NCBI RefSeq assembly: GCF_029840925.1
Contig: NZ_JAOCDM010000027.1
Location: forward strand, 1 to 53,240
Source: Pseudomonas sp. GD03858
GTDB taxonomy: Bacteria > Pseudomonadota > Gammaproteobacteria > Pseudomonadales > Pseudomonadaceae
DNA: 53,240 nucleotides
Reading direction: 5' to 3'
Made by a program: the position numbers and the translations under genes. The notes below the pieces were generated by a model that worked only from the letters and a program-made list of their open reading frames with translations, ran no database searches and was not told where the DNA came from. Positions 9,801 to 18,158 of the stretch are shown here, one piece after another (the stretch's first letter is position 1; each line of letters starts with the position of its first letter).

Positions 9801-11827
9801 AGATCGAGGCGTTGCGAGTCCAACACCACCGCTTGCGCGAACAACTGACGGAATGGGCCGACGCAGGGAGGCGCGAATGGGGCGCGGCCGCAGCCAACGA
9901 TTACAACCGCACAGCCGTTGCACTGAACCGTGCCTGGCAGCGCCTGGACGGGCCTCGCCTGAGTCTCAGCAACGTCGCTCTGGATACGCTACCGTCTCTG
10001 ACCAGCCGCTTCGACCACATCACTGAGCTGGAGTTGGACACGGTCAACCTACCGCGGCTGCCGAACGGCTTCCTGCAGTCTTTCCCCAACCTGCGCGGCC
10101 TGGTCGTGCGCGCCAGCCCGCAGTTGGGAACGACCGCCCTGATTGGCGCGCTGCGCGACGCCCCGAACCTTGAGGAGCTGGGGCTGATCGGCTGCAACCT
10201 GGAACGACTCCCGGACGCGCTCGCCTCGGTACGGCCTCGACTGCGCAACCTGCGCCGCCTGTCACTGCGCCACAACAACCTCACGCTCGATGCGGCGGAC
10301 TTACACATGCTCGCCGATCTGCATCTGGAAACACTCGACCTGCATGCCAACCAGATAGCCCTGAGCACGGAAACGGCCGGGCTGTTCCGACCAATGCGTG
10401 AGCTGCGCCGCTTGCACCTGGGCGACAACCCTCTGGGCAATGCCCCAGACCTGACAGGGCTGGACAACCTGGCGACGCTGCGCCTGAACAATACCCAGCT
10501 CCACGACTGGCCGACCGGTCTGGATTCGTTGATGCAGCGCAATCCCTGCGCCCTGCGCTCGATCGACCTCAGCGACAACCAGATCGAACAGATACCCACA
10601 CTCGAGCAAGTCACCGGCTCGCATTATGCCCAGCGCCTGCGCTGGCAGCCCTTGCACCGCTGGCGCTTCGACCGCAACCCGTTGAACGAACTCACGCAGC
10701 GACGCCTGGAACGCGTGGGGGGGTCGGTAGAGCCGCTGCCCGAACCGGCACCAGAAGCAGAGGTACAACAGGTGAGCTGGCTCGATGGGGCCAACGAGAC
10801 CCAGCGCGATACCTGGAACGCCTTGTTCGATCAGGACGAACATGCCGACCTGCGTCAGGTCGTCGAGCTGGTCGGCATGTCCCGTGCCGCCCGTCAGAAC
10901 CCCACGAGCTTCGCTCGCCAGATCTGGGAACTGCTCGATCGCGCCGCCGCCGACAGCCAGCTGCGCGAACGCCTCGACCAGGTGGCCGGCGAATTCCCGG
11001 TCACCTGCGGCGACGCCGGCGCCGATGGCTTCAGCACCCTGCAGATCGAAGTCATGGCCTATGACGAGTCTGCCAGCTCAGCCGAGACGACGGCCCCGCT
11101 GTTCAATTTCTTCCGCCGACTGTTTCGCCGTGACCAGGTCAACGAGCGGGCCCAGGCGCTCTACAACGCTCGGAACGCACGACGCACCACCTTGCAGGAG
11201 CGTGATCTCTGGTGGTCGCTACCGTTGGCCGAGCGCGGCGCAGAACCGACGTTGGCGCCGCTGTACGAAGGTGATGATATTTCCGACGATGTGCTGCGCA
11301 ACGGTCTGGGCCAAGGCTTGGATCTGATCGAAGTGCGCCTGGCCTTGCGCACCAACCTGGCCGACATGCTCGACTATCCGGAACCACAACTGGACATGTT
11401 GTACCGAGACACCGCGGACATATCCTTTCGCACCGAGGAAGCCATCGGTGAGCAGGTCGAGGTGGAAGACGACAAGCCCTTGCCGAGGCGGCAATGGATA
11501 TCACGACATCCGACCTGGCGGCGTCTGCTGCGTGCCGAGTTCCCCAGCCGGTTCAGCGCCCTCAGACCGCGCTGGGACGCGGGCGTGGACTACCTGGAGT
11601 ACTGCCACATGGACGCGCAAGCGCCAGACTCGCTCGAGCCGGAGGTGGCCCAGGCCCTGGAGCGCACATTGGGCAAAAGCCCCTTTGACGCGCAAGGCCA
11701 CTTGCGTCGCTTGGCGATCACCGAACAGCTGTACGTCGACGGCATGAACCGCATGGCCATCGGTCTGGAAAATGACGAGGACGCCCTCTACCTGAGCCTC
11801 ACCACCCGTCGCGACCCCAACAACTGA
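6812..11827 (+). CDS. Giant leucine-rich-repeat protein with NEL-type E3 ubiquitin ligase domain
   Basis: The protein has about 1671 residues if it starts at the ATG at 6812; ATG at 6758 or 6821 are alternatives. The frame is open up to 6686, but that start would lie inside the divergent VOC gene. The large N-terminal part resembles the dermonecrotic-toxin-like (DUF6543) region of Pseudomonas LRR proteins and includes a hydrophobic stretch near residues 460-495. Leucine-rich repeats of the LxxLxLxxN type occupy about residues 1050-1300. The rest resembles the NEL ubiquitin-ligase domain of IpaH/SspH effectors, with a C-x-D motif (VTCGDAGADG) placing the candidate catalytic cysteine near residue 1399. 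In the family, the ligase ubiquitinates host proteins after delivery into eukaryotic cells. No delivery system is visible here. Confidence 0.82.
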   Translation: MTTMLDDTPPYHQQQILRSLPGWTKHLHPTQAGRVLRPAQHEHINAHGQPADWFAQAPATRQAELRAAIARRSASRKALAKGLEDLRGISEFCEPLLQARLGTALSLTQAQFRLQPFTSSLVHHFPDPDASHGVPNPPVWTYQPAGPATLTSLLEAALHNFEDMTVVGPLSTLQMSATDSTKFPGLSTAQFVTHCRALDLGQRYQEHLQGIYDGSRRARIQALWTQARRDELKVQIEVAQLRGKLSAHGHQTLLQFCGNDAAPNYDTHPVLARTLRMFDIQLHDLLLLTPKGSSIPPYLAYLPFDHEHPVQEFTSLLALGKYLRKRLLEPSYRHRFLEHVALEDRVRMAKKLQAHLFESTHTGPTPLETPTPAFGETQPGTHPWQGQLPPSAPEPSEAPHAARFPALAVHEVNIAFPVWPKLFNAHAQRLKEDARRIAVPTADLDAKAQKKRLAHWGEQGLTLLNVAAMFVPGLDVVMLAVGAVQIMSSIFHGFEAWSEGNNAEAVDQVESLLVNLGGMLVIGGAAKLIKASGFVDWMESIEVENEPRLWHAELENYRSTVKVTSDVRPDEQGLLHVNDRHFVELDGNLHEIRQDPQNAWRLVHPDDAKAYQPRLEGNGKGAWRLEHERPQGWSRVKLLRRLGGICKGLDDAQILAAFDCTGLDRGVLEQLHANGEPPPALLEDALLRLKLDDTATDIIARTRDGRPLAAYKQFAATVLGELPGWPEDVVLEVFEAGEVTGSAKRYGRNRPGDRVIQLTRSDLDSGNLARIVLDHLNEDDIAELLPGKVEPAQRQQALQDLMAKQLESKRASLLDSLYDNQPKPTSANAQTISQQFPSLPAQVVAELANGAGNTERTALQAGRVPLRIAEEARRLQARTRLDRALLGLYRNSLANADSRLIGDQLLARHPQWTAQQCYDAALADRPGTARMIGQQPARTGFRSPLRLSDGRRGYPLSPGIFASRAEHELHALYPGMTDRELRQLLATLRTRGDATGQIEALRVQHHRLREQLTEWADAGRREWGAAAANDYNRTAVALNRAWQRLDGPRLSLSNVALDTLPSLTSRFDHITELELDTVNLPRLPNGFLQSFPNLRGLVVRASPQLGTTALIGALRDAPNLEELGLIGCNLERLPDALASVRPRLRNLRRLSLRHNNLTLDAADLHMLADLHLETLDLHANQIALSTETAGLFRPMRELRRLHLGDNPLGNAPDLTGLDNLATLRLNNTQLHDWPTGLDSLMQRNPCALRSIDLSDNQIEQIPTLEQVTGSHYAQRLRWQPLHRWRFDRNPLNELTQRRLERVGGSVEPLPEPAPEAEVQQVSWLDGANETQRDTWNALFDQDEHADLRQVVELVGMSRAARQNPTSFARQIWELLDRAAADSQLRERLDQVAGEFPVTCGDAGADGFSTLQIEVMAYDESASSAETTAPLFNFFRRLFRRDQVNERAQALYNARNARRTTLQERDLWWSLPLAERGAEPTLAPLYEGDDISDDVLRNGLGQGLDLIEVRLALRTNLADMLDYPEPQLDMLYRDTADISFRTEEAIGEQVEVEDDKPLPRRQWISRHPTWRRLLRAEFPSRFSALRPRWDAGVDYLEYCHMDAQAPDSLEPEVAQALERTLGKSPFDAQGHLRRLAITEQLYVDGMNRMAIGLENDEDALYLSLTTRRDPNN

Positions 11828-11830
11828 TCA

Positions 11831-14335
11831 TCACTGCCCGCGCAGGTCTTCGAAGAAGGCCTGCCGCCCCTCCACCCGGCCCGATGCGCGCGACTGGCCC
11901 GTCGTTTCGCCATTGGGCCTTTCCACATGCCAGTAGCAGTGCCTGACTGCCCGCGTGACCGCCACGTAGGCCAGGCGCTGCACCTCTTCGCGCTGCGCCG
12001 TGTCGAACGCCTGGGCATCGCCCGGCTCGCCCAGGCCAACCAGGCGATAAAGCTGGTTCTTGTACGGCGAGCTGGTCAGATACTGGCAGTCACCGAGCAT
12101 GAACACCGCGTCGGCCTGCAACCCCTTGGCACTGTGATAGGTCAGCTGACGCAGGCGACGCTGGCCTGCCGGCAACCTAGAATCAGCCTCAACAATTTCA
12201 TTTAAATAATTACTAATCAATAACTTATCGCTCGATCTTCGAAACAACATCAATACCGATTCGCCGCGCTCGTAGTGCTCTATCACGGTCTGCGCCAATG
12301 CCGCTTCATCGCGATCGAACACCTTCACCGCCGACAGTGGCAGCTCGGCAGCGGCACCACTGGCCTTGGCCTTTTTGCCGGCGATGGCCGGCGCGCCTTT
12401 GACCAGGTGCTCGGCGGCATCGATGATGTGCTGCTGGCTGCGGTAGTTCTCCACCAGCATCACCCGGGTATTGGCAGGCGATGGAAACGCCTTGGTGAAC
12501 GCCATGAAGTACTTCGGCGAACTGCCGCGCCAACCGTAGATGGACTGCCAATCGTCACCCACGCACATCAGCGACGAATGCCGGGCCGCTCGCCCGGCAT
12601 GCAGGGTCGGCCCACGGCGGCGAATCTCACCCAGACAGGCACGCAGCCAGCTGACGATCTGCGGCGATACGTCCTGGAACTCATCGATCATCAGGTGCGC
12701 CAGCGGACGCAGCAACGGGTCCGGCAACAGCGCCAGGTTCTCGGGGTTGTTCTCGCCGAACAGGGCGAACATGCGGTTGTAGGTCATCACAGGTGGCGAC
12801 TGGGCCAGCAGATGGCCCTCGAAGGCCTTCCAGAACAGCGCCAAGGCCTCGAAGAAAGGCCCGTCGCTGTCACCCGCCGCGAAGCTCATGGCCGCCACTG
12901 CCGCGTTGACGTCCAGCCCCAGGTTCTCGATGAAACTGGCGGCACTGACGAAGGCATCGAGCAAGGGCGCTGGCGCCAGTTCACCCTTGACCTTGAATTC
13001 GAAACCGGGGCCGGCCACGGCATCACCGGCCAAGGCGGCAGCAAGGCGTTTTGCCGAAGAGTAACTATCCAACCATATCAATGGCTTATCGCAGAAAGCT
13101 TGAAACAAGGTGCGCTTCACGGCCCATTCCGCACGGACCGTCAGCTTGGCGCCCGGGCGCTGGTACTGGGCACTCTCGGACGGATCGAAGCCCAGCACCA
13201 CCCAGGCATCCAGTCCTTCCAGACGCCCCTGCACATGGAAACGGCTGCCGCGGATCTGCACCGTCTCGCGGCAAGGCTCGATGCCCTTGATCGGCCAGGC
13301 GCCAGCGGCGAACCACAGGTCCTCGATCACGTCGCACAGCTCTTCGTCGCGTTGAGCCGCCAGCTGCGTCACCTGCGCGCGCTTCTGCACATCAGGGTGA
13401 TCCGGGTCCATGGGCTTGAGCAACAACGCCTCCTGGCGCATGGCGGCGACCAGTTCGGCGAAGCGTGGATTCTCGCCCAGCAGATCGCGGTAGCAGAGGT
13501 TGAGCTGCTGGCGCTGGGCATCGTTCAGGCGCAGGTCGAAAGGGTTGCTGTCGGCGGTGGCTTCGGCACCGGCAGGCAGATCATTGCCCAGGGTCTCGAA
13601 CGCACGCACCTGGCTGAACCCCGGCAGGCTGCGCACCAGCGGCAGGATGCGCGAGTGGAAGGTACGCACCAGCTCACGCCCCTGGGCCGCCGACAGCTCG
13701 ATCTGCCAAAGGGCGAACACCTGCAGCAGACGCTGGATGAAATCCTTGCGCGACTCGCGGGTGAAGGTCACCACGGTCATGGCGTCGAGCTCGAAGCCCA
13801 GGTAATGGCGCAACAGCAGGATGCGCAGCACCAGCGAGGTCGACTTGCCGGCCCCCGCCCCGGCCACCACGCAGGTGGACGGCGTCTCGCTGAAGATCAG
13901 CTTCCACTGGGCCGCACTGGGCTGGGCTTCGGCGGGCAGGCGCTGGGCCACGTCGGCCTTGAAGCGCTTCTTGAGCTCGGTGCCGAGCGGCAGGCGCCAG
14001 TCGTCGAACAGCTTGTCATCCTGGCCCGGCACACTGGCGGCCTCGGGTCGAGTGTCACGGATCACCAGCACTTGGCGCCCCGCTTCGTAACCATCCACCC
14101 GCCCCTGTTCGTAGCCTTCGCGCAAGCCGTCGGCATGGCCGTTGCGCTGGCCGGTGGCGTGGCCCAGGAACCAGGAATCGCGGTGCTGCGCTCGCAGGCG
14201 ACTCAAGCCTCGGCCCAGCAGGCGCGCGGCAAGGCGGCGCAACCAGGGCAACTGGGCGGGCGGGGTCAGGTTGGCCGGGGCCTGGGGATGCTCGTTGGGC
14301 ACGGTCACTCCATTGAAGATCGAAACAGCGAGCAT
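11831..14335 (-). CDS. UvrD/Rep-type superfamily 1 DNA helicase
   Basis: This 834-residue protein contains the SF1A helicase motifs in order. They are Walker A GAGAGKST (about residue 160), motif II MIDEFQDVSP (about 548), motif III GDDWQSIYGWRG (about 597), LTYHSAKGLQADAVF (motif V region) and VAVTRAVRHCYW (motif VI, about 793). The first 100 residues are not helicase-like and include an arginine-rich stretch. It probably unwinds DNA during repair, though UvrD-like helicases also occur in defence systems. It begins with GAGG five nt before the ATG and ends 3 nt from the convergent LRR gene. A noticeably A+T-rich patch lies near 12180-12260 inside the gene. Confidence 0.9.
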   Translation of the reverse strand: MLAVSIFNGVTVPNEHPQAPANLTPPAQLPWLRRLAARLLGRGLSRLRAQHRDSWFLGHATGQRNGHADGLREGYEQGRVDGYEAGRQVLVIRDTRPEAASVPGQDDKLFDDWRLPLGTELKKRFKADVAQRLPAEAQPSAAQWKLIFSETPSTCVVAGAGAGKSTSLVLRILLLRHYLGFELDAMTVVTFTRESRKDFIQRLLQVFALWQIELSAAQGRELVRTFHSRILPLVRSLPGFSQVRAFETLGNDLPAGAEATADSNPFDLRLNDAQRQQLNLCYRDLLGENPRFAELVAAMRQEALLLKPMDPDHPDVQKRAQVTQLAAQRDEELCDVIEDLWFAAGAWPIKGIEPCRETVQIRGSRFHVQGRLEGLDAWVVLGFDPSESAQYQRPGAKLTVRAEWAVKRTLFQAFCDKPLIWLDSYSSAKRLAAALAGDAVAGPGFEFKVKGELAPAPLLDAFVSAASFIENLGLDVNAAVAAMSFAAGDSDGPFFEALALFWKAFEGHLLAQSPPVMTYNRMFALFGENNPENLALLPDPLLRPLAHLMIDEFQDVSPQIVSWLRACLGEIRRRGPTLHAGRAARHSSLMCVGDDWQSIYGWRGSSPKYFMAFTKAFPSPANTRVMLVENYRSQQHIIDAAEHLVKGAPAIAGKKAKASGAAAELPLSAVKVFDRDEAALAQTVIEHYERGESVLMLFRRSSDKLLISNYLNEIVEADSRLPAGQRRLRQLTYHSAKGLQADAVFMLGDCQYLTSSPYKNQLYRLVGLGEPGDAQAFDTAQREEVQRLAYVAVTRAVRHCYWHVERPNGETTGQSRASGRVEGRQAFFEDLRGQ

Positions 14336-14399
14336 GTTCGCCTCATCCGCCTCAAAGCGCCAGCTAATGCTTATGGATCAGGCAATTAGGCGATGAATC

Positions 14400-14475
14400 G
14401 CATGCCAGGGTGCAAGTTTTAAATCAAAAAAATAGATATTAAAAAGTCGAAATTTACGCTTTTTTTAGATAGTTC
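14400..14475. promoter_or_regulatory. A+T-rich promoter-like region upstream of the pirin gene
   Basis: Between the divergent helicase and pirin genes lies a stretch with A runs and T runs (about 14416-14472) that stands out sharply from the G+C-rich surroundings. Such tracts usually act as UP elements or binding sites for MvaT/H-NS-like proteins. A convincing -35/-10 pair was not assigned. Confidence 0.35.
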
Positions 14476-14522
14476 CAAGGCGCAACATGGCCTCATTCCA
14501 GCACTTCTAGAGGAGCATCGAC

Positions 14523-15221
14523 ATGCTGCAACTGCGACCCTTCGAAAGCCTTGGCCATGCCAACCACGGCTGGCTCGACGCCCATCACCACTTCTCGTTC
14601 TCCGAGTATTACGACCCGGCGCGCATGCACTGGGGCAACCTGCGGGTCTGGAACGACGACCTGATCGCCGCCGGCAGCGGTTTCCCGCCGCACCCGCACC
14701 GCGACATGGAAATCATCACCTACGTCCGCGAAGGCGCCATCACCCACCAGGACAGCCTGGGCAACAAGGGCCGCACCGAAGCGGGCGATGTGCAGGTGAT
14801 GAGCGCCGGCAGCGGCATCGTGCACAGCGAGTACAACCTGGAGCAGGTCGACACCCGGATCTTCCAGATCTGGATCGTGCCCGAGAAGGTCGGCGATGCG
14901 CCGTCCTGGGGCTCGCGGCCATTCCCCAAGGGTGAGCGCGGTGAAGGTTTCGTGACCCTGGCCAGCGGTCGGGACGGCGATGAGCAGAGCCTGCGCATCC
15001 GCACCGATGCGCGCCTGGTCGCCGCCACCTTGCGCGCCGGCGACAGCGCCGAGTACCGCTTCGATGAGGGTCGCCGGGGTTACCTGGTGCCGGCCAAGGG
15101 ACGGGTCGAGGTGAACGGTCTGCCGGTCAAGGCACGCGACGGCCTGGCGATCGAACAGGAAAGCCTGCTGAAGGTGACCGCACTGGAAGACAGCGAGATC
15201 GTGCTGGTGGATGTGGCCTGA
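14523..15221 (+). CDS. Pirin family protein (bicupin)
   Basis: This 232-residue protein has the pirin architecture of two cupin halves. The N-terminal cupin contains the metal-binding set HPHRDMEIITYV (about residues 59-70) followed by the second histidine context GIVHSEYN (near residue 101). Bacterial pirins bind iron; some have quercetin 2,3-dioxygenase activity and others act as redox-linked regulators. No signal peptide is seen. AGAGGAG upstream of the ATG supports the start. It is convergent with the BenR-like gene, with a hairpin between them. Confidence 0.92.
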   Translation: MLQLRPFESLGHANHGWLDAHHHFSFSEYYDPARMHWGNLRVWNDDLIAAGSGFPPHPHRDMEIITYVREGAITHQDSLGNKGRTEAGDVQVMSAGSGIVHSEYNLEQVDTRIFQIWIVPEKVGDAPSWGSRPFPKGERGEGFVTLASGRDGDEQSLRIRTDARLVAATLRAGDSAEYRFDEGRRGYLVPAKGRVEVNGLPVKARDGLAIEQESLLKVTALEDSEIVLVDVA

Positions 15222-15240
15222 CACGGCCGTGGCCATTCAA

Positions 15241-15268
15241 CCCATTCGCAGGCTTGCCCGCGAATGGG
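15241..15268. terminator. Hairpin between convergent pirin and BenR-like genes
   Basis: CCCATTCGC (15241-15249) and GCGAATGGG (15260-15268) form a perfect 9-bp stem with a 10-nt loop. It sits just past the pirin stop and just past the end of the minus-strand regulator gene, so it could stop transcription from both sides. The CGC-AGGCTTGCCCG-CG core resembles a half REP element. Confidence 0.5.
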
Positions 15269-15278
15269 TCTGGCTGGA

Positions 15279-16229
15279 TCATTCCCGCCGCCTGAAGGTC
15301 TGCGAAGGCAGCTCGCCGAATCTCTGCCGGTAAATCTCCGAGAACCGCCCCAGGTGCAGGAAACCATGATCGAGCGCCAGCTCGGTCACGCTGCGCACCC
15401 GGCAGCTTGGATCGACGAGGCACTGCCGTACCCGTTCCAGCTTGCGCTCGCGGATGTACTGCTTCGGCGTGGTACCCAGGTGCCGATCGAACAACGCATA
15501 CAGCGAGCGCAGGCTCATGCTGGCCTTTTCCGCCAGCCCTTCGGCCGTCAGCTCCAGTTTCAGGTTGCGCTCGATATGCTCGAGAATGCGCTCCAGGTTC
15601 GCGCCCCCCAGCGCCTCCATGTTCACATTGGTGCTCATCAGCGTCAGCAGCTTGCTGGCCACGATCTGGCTGTAGTGTCCCTGTACCCGAGGCAGCGAAT
15701 CGCCCACCTCGGCCTCCATGCAGACCATGCCCAGCAGGTTGATGAAACCGCCCAGCTCTTCCAGCCGGTAGTGGTTGCGCAGGAAGCGCACACCATCGCT
15801 GGGCCGCTGCCAGCGCTGCTCGTCGCAGATCGCCTCGAGCAGGCGCACCGGCACCTTGAGGATGAATTTCTCGCAGTCTTCGGAATAGGTCAGGTCGACG
15901 GGATCGTCCGGGTTGATCAGCAGCAGCTCGCCAGGCACCAGGTGGTGCTCGCGTTGGTGACCACGCCACAGGCAGTTGCCCTTGAGCAGCACCTGCAGGT
16001 GATAGATGGTTTCCAGCGCCGGCGAGGTGACGCGCACGCTGCCGCCATAGCTGATGCGGCACAGGTCCAGTTCGGCGAACTTGCGGTGGCTGAGGCTCGC
16101 CTGGGGATGAGTGGTACGCGAAAGGCCAATGTGGTGCTGGCCCACATGCCGGTTCACGTAGTCGGACACCGCGTACGGGTCGGCGCGATGGAACACGCAG
16201 CTTTGCTCGCTCAACAGGCGGCTTTCCAT
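15279..16229 (-). CDS. benR: AraC/XylS-family activator, BenR-like
   Basis: This protein of about 316 residues (ATG at 16229; the frame extends six codons further to 16247) resembles BenR and XylS, the benzoate-responsive activators of Pseudomonas, along its whole length. Matching blocks include HADPYAVSDYVN-like, DLCRISYGGSVRV, LLLINPDDP and LTYSEDCEKF. The C-terminal 100 residues form a double helix-turn-helix domain with TPKQYIRERKLE and TELALDHGFLHLGRFSEIYRQRFGE. BenR activates benABC in response to benzoate. No ben gene is present here, so it is either the regulator of a distant operon or a paralogue with another effector. Neither candidate start has a strong Shine-Dalgarno sequence. Confidence 0.78.
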   Translation of the reverse strand: MESRLLSEQSCVFHRADPYAVSDYVNRHVGQHHIGLSRTTHPQASLSHRKFAELDLCRISYGGSVRVTSPALETIYHLQVLLKGNCLWRGHQREHHLVPGELLLINPDDPVDLTYSEDCEKFILKVPVRLLEAICDEQRWQRPSDGVRFLRNHYRLEELGGFINLLGMVCMEAEVGDSLPRVQGHYSQIVASKLLTLMSTNVNMEALGGANLERILEHIERNLKLELTAEGLAEKASMSLRSLYALFDRHLGTTPKQYIRERKLERVRQCLVDPSCRVRSVTELALDHGFLHLGRFSEIYRQRFGELPSQTFRRRE

Positions 16230-16465
16230 GGGCAAGGCACTCGCCATCGTTATTGTTATGGACGCCGCACAACCTATTTCGGCCTGTGCATGCGAGGGTT
16301 CACGGTCATTCTATCTGGCCGACCAGGGCATGTCGGGGCAGTCGACGGTCGGTGGACAGAACCACACTAAGCAAAAGCGCGGGCAGCAGGCAATGCACGC
16401 ACTTCAAACGTCGGGCGGATAGCGAACATCGTGCGCGCCAGGACGGTGCGATTACCGCACACGTC

Positions 16466-17200
16466 TCACTGAACCGGCAGGAAGTTCATCAGCAACAGAC
16501 TCTGCGCATAGTTCAGGCCAATGCGCCGGTAGCGTTCGTCGAGCATCTGCGCCAACAGGTCCAGGCGGGCCACGACCTTGCCGAATTCCACGGCGAAACT
16601 GAGGTTGCTGCCCTGCTCGGAAATCTCGTTGGAGAACAGCAGCAGCACGCCGTTGGCGTCCTGGCGCTGGCTCAGCATCCAGGTGGCTTTCTCGATGTTG
16701 CGCGCGGCGTTGTTGATGAACAGCGGGTCCAGGGTATCGGTCATGTAGAACTCGGTGCGCCCGCCGTGGGCGGTGACCAGCATGCTGCCGATGGCATAGA
16801 TGAACGCGCCCACCCGATCGCCGCGAAACTCCGGGCTCAGCGCGTAGCTCAGTGCCGCCAGATCGCGGCGCTCGCCCAACTGCGGCAGGGGCTGGCGCTG
16901 CTCGATGGCGATGCGAATCTGCCGCGCGGCGGTGGTGGAATCAAGGTAACCGGACTGCTTCCACTGGCTGGGATTGCGCAGGTACAGCTTGTTCATCAAC
17001 AGGTAGAGGCTTTGCAGGTTGTCGCGCATGGACAGCGTGGCCATGCGATCGACGCTGGTCTGGAACAGCTCGTCGGGCTTGCCGTTGCCGAACTGGGTAA
17101 GCATGTCGCGGCCCTGTTGCTGGGTACAGGCGGCAAGGCACGTCAGCGTACCGGCCAGCAGCAGGCCGTGGGAGAAAAAAGCGAGTCGTCGTACAGCCAT
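16466..17200 (-). CDS. Putative lipoprotein of unknown function
   Basis: This protein of about 244 residues is not assigned to a known function. It starts with a lipoprotein signal peptide with lipobox LAAC (Cys25 from the ATG at 17200; a GTG two codons earlier is an alternative start). Lipidation should anchor it to a membrane. The mature part is mostly alpha-helical in appearance, with QSLYLLMNKLYLRNPSQW and a hydrophobic segment RVGAFIYAIGSMLVTAHGG around residues 130-150. It lies downstream of hisN on the same strand, about 100 nt away. Homologues in other pseudomonads would be expected. Confidence 0.7.
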   Translation of the reverse strand: MAVRRLAFFSHGLLLAGTLTCLAACTQQQGRDMLTQFGNGKPDELFQTSVDRMATLSMRDNLQSLYLLMNKLYLRNPSQWKQSGYLDSTTAARQIRIAIEQRQPLPQLGERRDLAALSYALSPEFRGDRVGAFIYAIGSMLVTAHGGRTEFYMTDTLDPLFINNAARNIEKATWMLSQRQDANGVLLLFSNEISEQGSNLSFAVEFGKVVARLDLLAQMLDERYRRIGLNYAQSLLLMNFLPVQ

Positions 17201-17302
17201 CGGCACCGAGGGAAATCATCGGTCGCGCCGGGAATCGGCGCGACCTGGCCATGCATAGAGCGCGCAAATGCGAAAAAGTGCGACGCTGCATGGCCAATGT
17301 GA

Positions 17303-18094
17303 CTACAGGGCGTGGCGCAGCAGCTCCACCATTTGCGCATGCAGTGCCGGATCGCCACAGGCCACCACGCAACCCCCATCCTGCGCCGAGCTGCCGTCCC
17401 ACGCGGTGATCACTCCGCCCGCGCCTTCGATGATCGGCATCAGTGCCTGCACGTCGTAAGGCTGCAGACTCGCCTCGACGATCACGTCGACGAAGCCCGA
17501 GGCCAGCATGCAGTAGGCATAGCAGTCACCACCGTAGCGCATCAGTCGGGCCTTGCCGGCGACGTTCTCGAATGCCGCCTTGCGCGCCGGGGTATCGAAC
17601 ATGTCGGGGGTGGTGCACATCAGCGTGGCCGAAGCCAGGTCGGCGCAGGCCCGGGTCTTCAGCGGCGTGCCGCTGCGCCAGGCGCCTGCGGGCGTGCCGA
17701 CGAAGCGCTCGCCGGTGAACGGCTGGTTCATCACGCCGACCAGCGGACGCTGACCGTCGTTGAGCGCAATCAGCGTGCCCCACAGCGGCAGGCCGGTGAT
17801 GAAGGCGCGAGTGCCGTCGATCGGATCGAGCACCCAGGTCAGCGGGCTGGTGCCCTGGGCCGCGCCGTGCTCCTCGCCGAGGATGCCGTGCTCGGGATAA
17901 CGGGCCTGGATCAGCTCGCGCATGGCATCTTCGGCGGCCTTGTCGGCGACCGTCACCGGGTCGTACAGGCGCCCGCCTTTGTCCTCGACATCGAGGCTTG
18001 CGCGAAAATACGGCTGGATCGCCGCGGCAGCGGCATCGGCCAACTGTTCGGCGAAGGCGCGGAATTCGCCGATCTGCTCTGCGCTCAGGGACAT
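17303..18094 (-). CDS. hisN: Inositol-monophosphatase-family phosphatase, probable histidinol-phosphatase
   Basis: This 263-residue protein has the Mg/Li-dependent phosphatase fold. Metal-site motifs are GEEHG (about residue 73) and WVLDPIDGTRAFITGLP (about residues 91-107), with a late YDVQALMPIIEGAGG block that normally contributes the last aspartate. Family members dephosphorylate inositol phosphate, PAP or histidinol phosphate. The GTRAFITG variant is typical of HisN-type histidinol phosphatases, used in histidine biosynthesis where the HisB phosphatase is missing. GAGG precedes the ATG. There are no other his genes nearby, as is usual for hisN, so the substrate is inferred. Confidence 0.78.
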   Translation of the reverse strand: MSLSAEQIGEFRAFAEQLADAAAAAIQPYFRASLDVEDKGGRLYDPVTVADKAAEDAMRELIQARYPEHGILGEEHGAAQGTSPLTWVLDPIDGTRAFITGLPLWGTLIALNDGQRPLVGVMNQPFTGERFVGTPAGAWRSGTPLKTRACADLASATLMCTTPDMFDTPARKAAFENVAGKARLMRYGGDCYAYCMLASGFVDVIVEASLQPYDVQALMPIIEGAGGVITAWDGSSAQDGGCVVACGDPALHAQMVELLRHAL

Positions 18095-18158
18095 GGTGCG
18101 GGCCTCGTTGCTAGGGTGGGGCCCGCATCATACCTGACTCCTCGACGAATCGAAGGGC

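Noticed and set aside
7760..9844. A 694-codon open frame on the minus strand inside the LRR/NEL gene
   Set aside because: High G+C produces long antisense frames; no domain-like blocks are seen, while the plus strand is continuous through LRR and NEL motifs.
12275..14389. A 704-codon open frame on the plus strand
   Set aside because: It is the antisense shadow of the UvrD-like helicase gene. The minus strand has all the helicase motifs, and the plus translation is a glutamine/arginine/alanine-rich composition with no motif.
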